Shown here: positions 63,191 through 64,000 of the stretch, in pieces
How positions within the stretch are numbered: position 1 is the stretch's first letter
Layout: each line of letters begins with the position of its first letter
Source: Candidatus Nitrosacidococcus sp. I8
GTDB taxonomy: Bacteria; Pseudomonadota; Gammaproteobacteria; Nitrosococcales; Nitrosococcaceae
Length of the DNA stretch: 64,000 nucleotides
Assembly (NCBI RefSeq): GCF_945836005.1
Contig: NZ_OX241534.1
Span: 682,001 to 746,000 of the forward strand
Direction: 5' to 3'
The notes under the pieces: model-generated
What the model was told of the DNA's origin: nothing
Databases searched by the model: none
What the model saw: only the letters and a program-made list of their open reading frames with translations
Translations under genes and position numbers: made by a program

Positions 63191-64000
63191 TTATAAACCC
63201 ATAAAATAAAGAAAAAATAGCAAAAAGTTACAACTAACAAAACTCCTTACCTAAAACAAAATGCACACCGCTCATAAATATACCTACCGTCCAGATATTG
63301 ATGGGCTAAGGGCACTGGCCGTACTGGCAGTAATTGCCTATCACTATGAATATGCTAAAAGCTTATTAACTGGAGGCTTTATTGGCGTAGATATCTTCTT
63401 TGTCATCAGCGGCTATCTCATCACCGGTATCCTCTTAAAAGAATTTAAAACCCATAGCTTTAGCATTATCAAGTTTTATCAACGGCGTATCAGAAGAATT
63501 TTCCCAGCACTTATTGTTATTCTGCTTTTCTCTCTTATCATTGGTTGGGTTTTTTACCTTGAAAATGAATATCAAAAATTAGGTCAACATATTGCCACTA
63601 GTGCAGGTTTTATTCAAAACTTCATGCTCTGGAGCGAATCGGGCTACTTTGATCTCTCCTCCATTCAAAAACCCTTGCTTCATTTATGGAGTTTATCTGT
63701 TGAAGAGCAATTTTATATCTTCTGGCCCCTCATACTCTGGGCTATTCTTCACTATGGTTGGTCGCTAACTCGATCCATCACAATAATTATTAGCCTCTCT
63801 TTTCTTATTAATCTTGGCTATGCCTATTATGATAAGGTCATTGATTTTTACTTTCCTACGACCCGAGCATGGGAATTGATGGCAGGGGCCTATCTTGCAT
63901 GAGCAATTCATTACAGCCGACAGTCTCTTTTTCCTAAATACTCTTCGCTACAATCTTGGCTAGGGCTAGGGTTAATCCTCATTGGCTTTATCACGATACA
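63191..64000 (+). repeat. Inverted duplicate segment, copy 2 (continues past the edge)
   Basis: The segment matches 49014-49820 on the opposite strand from TTATAAACCC to the end of the window. The upstream flank (to 63190) is unrelated to the copy 1 flank. The copies lie about 13.4 kb apart in inverted orientation. Confidence 0.95.
63261..64000 (+). pseudogene. Second acyltransferase copy with an in-frame stop (partial)
   Basis: The first 213 residues are identical to the intact acyltransferase at 47741-49750. At codon 214 a TGA (63900-63902) interrupts the frame: copy 1 has CTT GCC GCA ATT, here CTT GCA TGA GCA ATT, so three extra bases were gained. The frame continues in phase after the stop (AIHYSRQSLF) to the window edge. 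Unless the stop is read through, only the first half of the membrane domain would be made. The downstream part is outside the window. Confidence 0.85.

Noticed and set aside
63179-63200. Terminator after the universal stress gene (GGGTTT/AAACCC)
   Set aside because: The stem is only 6 bp, lacks a following T run on the plus strand, and spans the duplication junction, so it may be accidental.
63900-63902. TGA as a selenocysteine codon in acyltransferase copy 2
   Set aside because: Copy 1 lacks any residue at this site, the codon was gained as extra bases, and no SECIS-like hairpin is evident after it.
1-64000. tRNA, rRNA, prophage or integron
   Set aside because: Reading both strands by eye I found no tRNA cloverleaf arms, rRNA sequence, integrase or att-type repeats. 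A tRNAscan-type search would be needed to be certain.

Overview
The window reads as AT-rich chromosome from a hopanoid-making gammaproteobacterium. The evidence is the gammaproteobacterial-type genes (ttcA, hslO, metE, gpmA, alkB, bfr, nnrS) and two groups of hopanoid genes: hpnN/hpnM/hpnH next to ispH and dxs, and a separate hpnA. A low-GC relative of Nitrosococcus or 'Candidatus Nitrosoglobus' is a reasonable guess, but no rRNA or marker here proves it. I saw no rRNA, tRNA, CRISPR array or prophage.

Layout. 0-6 kb: hopanoid and isoprenoid genes, with hpnN (cut by the window edge), hpnM, hpnH and ispH on the minus strand and dxs divergent. 6-10 kb: a polytopic methyltransferase and metE. 10-15.5 kb, minus strand: a FUSC/DUF1656/HlyD efflux set interrupted by a GNAT gene and canonical merT-merP, then ttcA. 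15.6-16.3 kb: a PhyH-type oxygenase pseudogene holding nine copies of a 7-bp repeat. 16.3-22.8 kb, minus strand: hslO, HAD hydrolase, M16 protease, 3-hydroxyisobutyrate dehydrogenase-like gene, DUF423 and msrA. 22.9-24.2 kb: two more Fe(II)/2-oxoglutarate oxygenases, both damaged. 24.2-35.4 kb: small secreted proteins, a ChaN-PDZ protein, gpmA, a DegS-like protease, a 1161-residue flavin/iron-sulfur oxidoreductase, a repeat-domain exported protein, then IS3 and methyltransferase remnants. 35.4-47.7 kb: an FNR-like reductase, a frameshifted TDT/SLAC1 transporter, an outer-membrane factor with ExbB/ExbD, and a czcCBA-type metal efflux operon divergent from its two-component system. 47.7-55.8 kb: an acyltransferase and a Ter stress cluster (TerB, two TerD, TerC-like, two phosphoribosyltransferase-type proteins, an HpcH-like lyase). 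55.9-63.2 kb: a lipoprotein, a PagL-like deacylase, hpnA, a nuclease-fold protein, an ICMT-like methyltransferase, a cmoA-like gene, bfr, nnrS and a universal stress gene. At 63.2 kb the first 0.8 kb of the acyltransferase gene is repeated in inverted orientation, with an extra in-frame stop codon.

Themes. Much of the content concerns the envelope and metal or oxidative stress: hopanoids, lipid A trimming, acylation, Czc efflux, Hg uptake proteins, Ter, Bfr, MsrA and Hsp33. A second theme is gene decay. The PhyH gene, the COG3826-type oxygenase, alkB, the TDT transporter, a methyltransferase and the second acyltransferase copy all carry stops or frameshifts. Two of the frameshifts are single-base losses at A runs, so sequencing error must be excluded before they are called pseudogenes.
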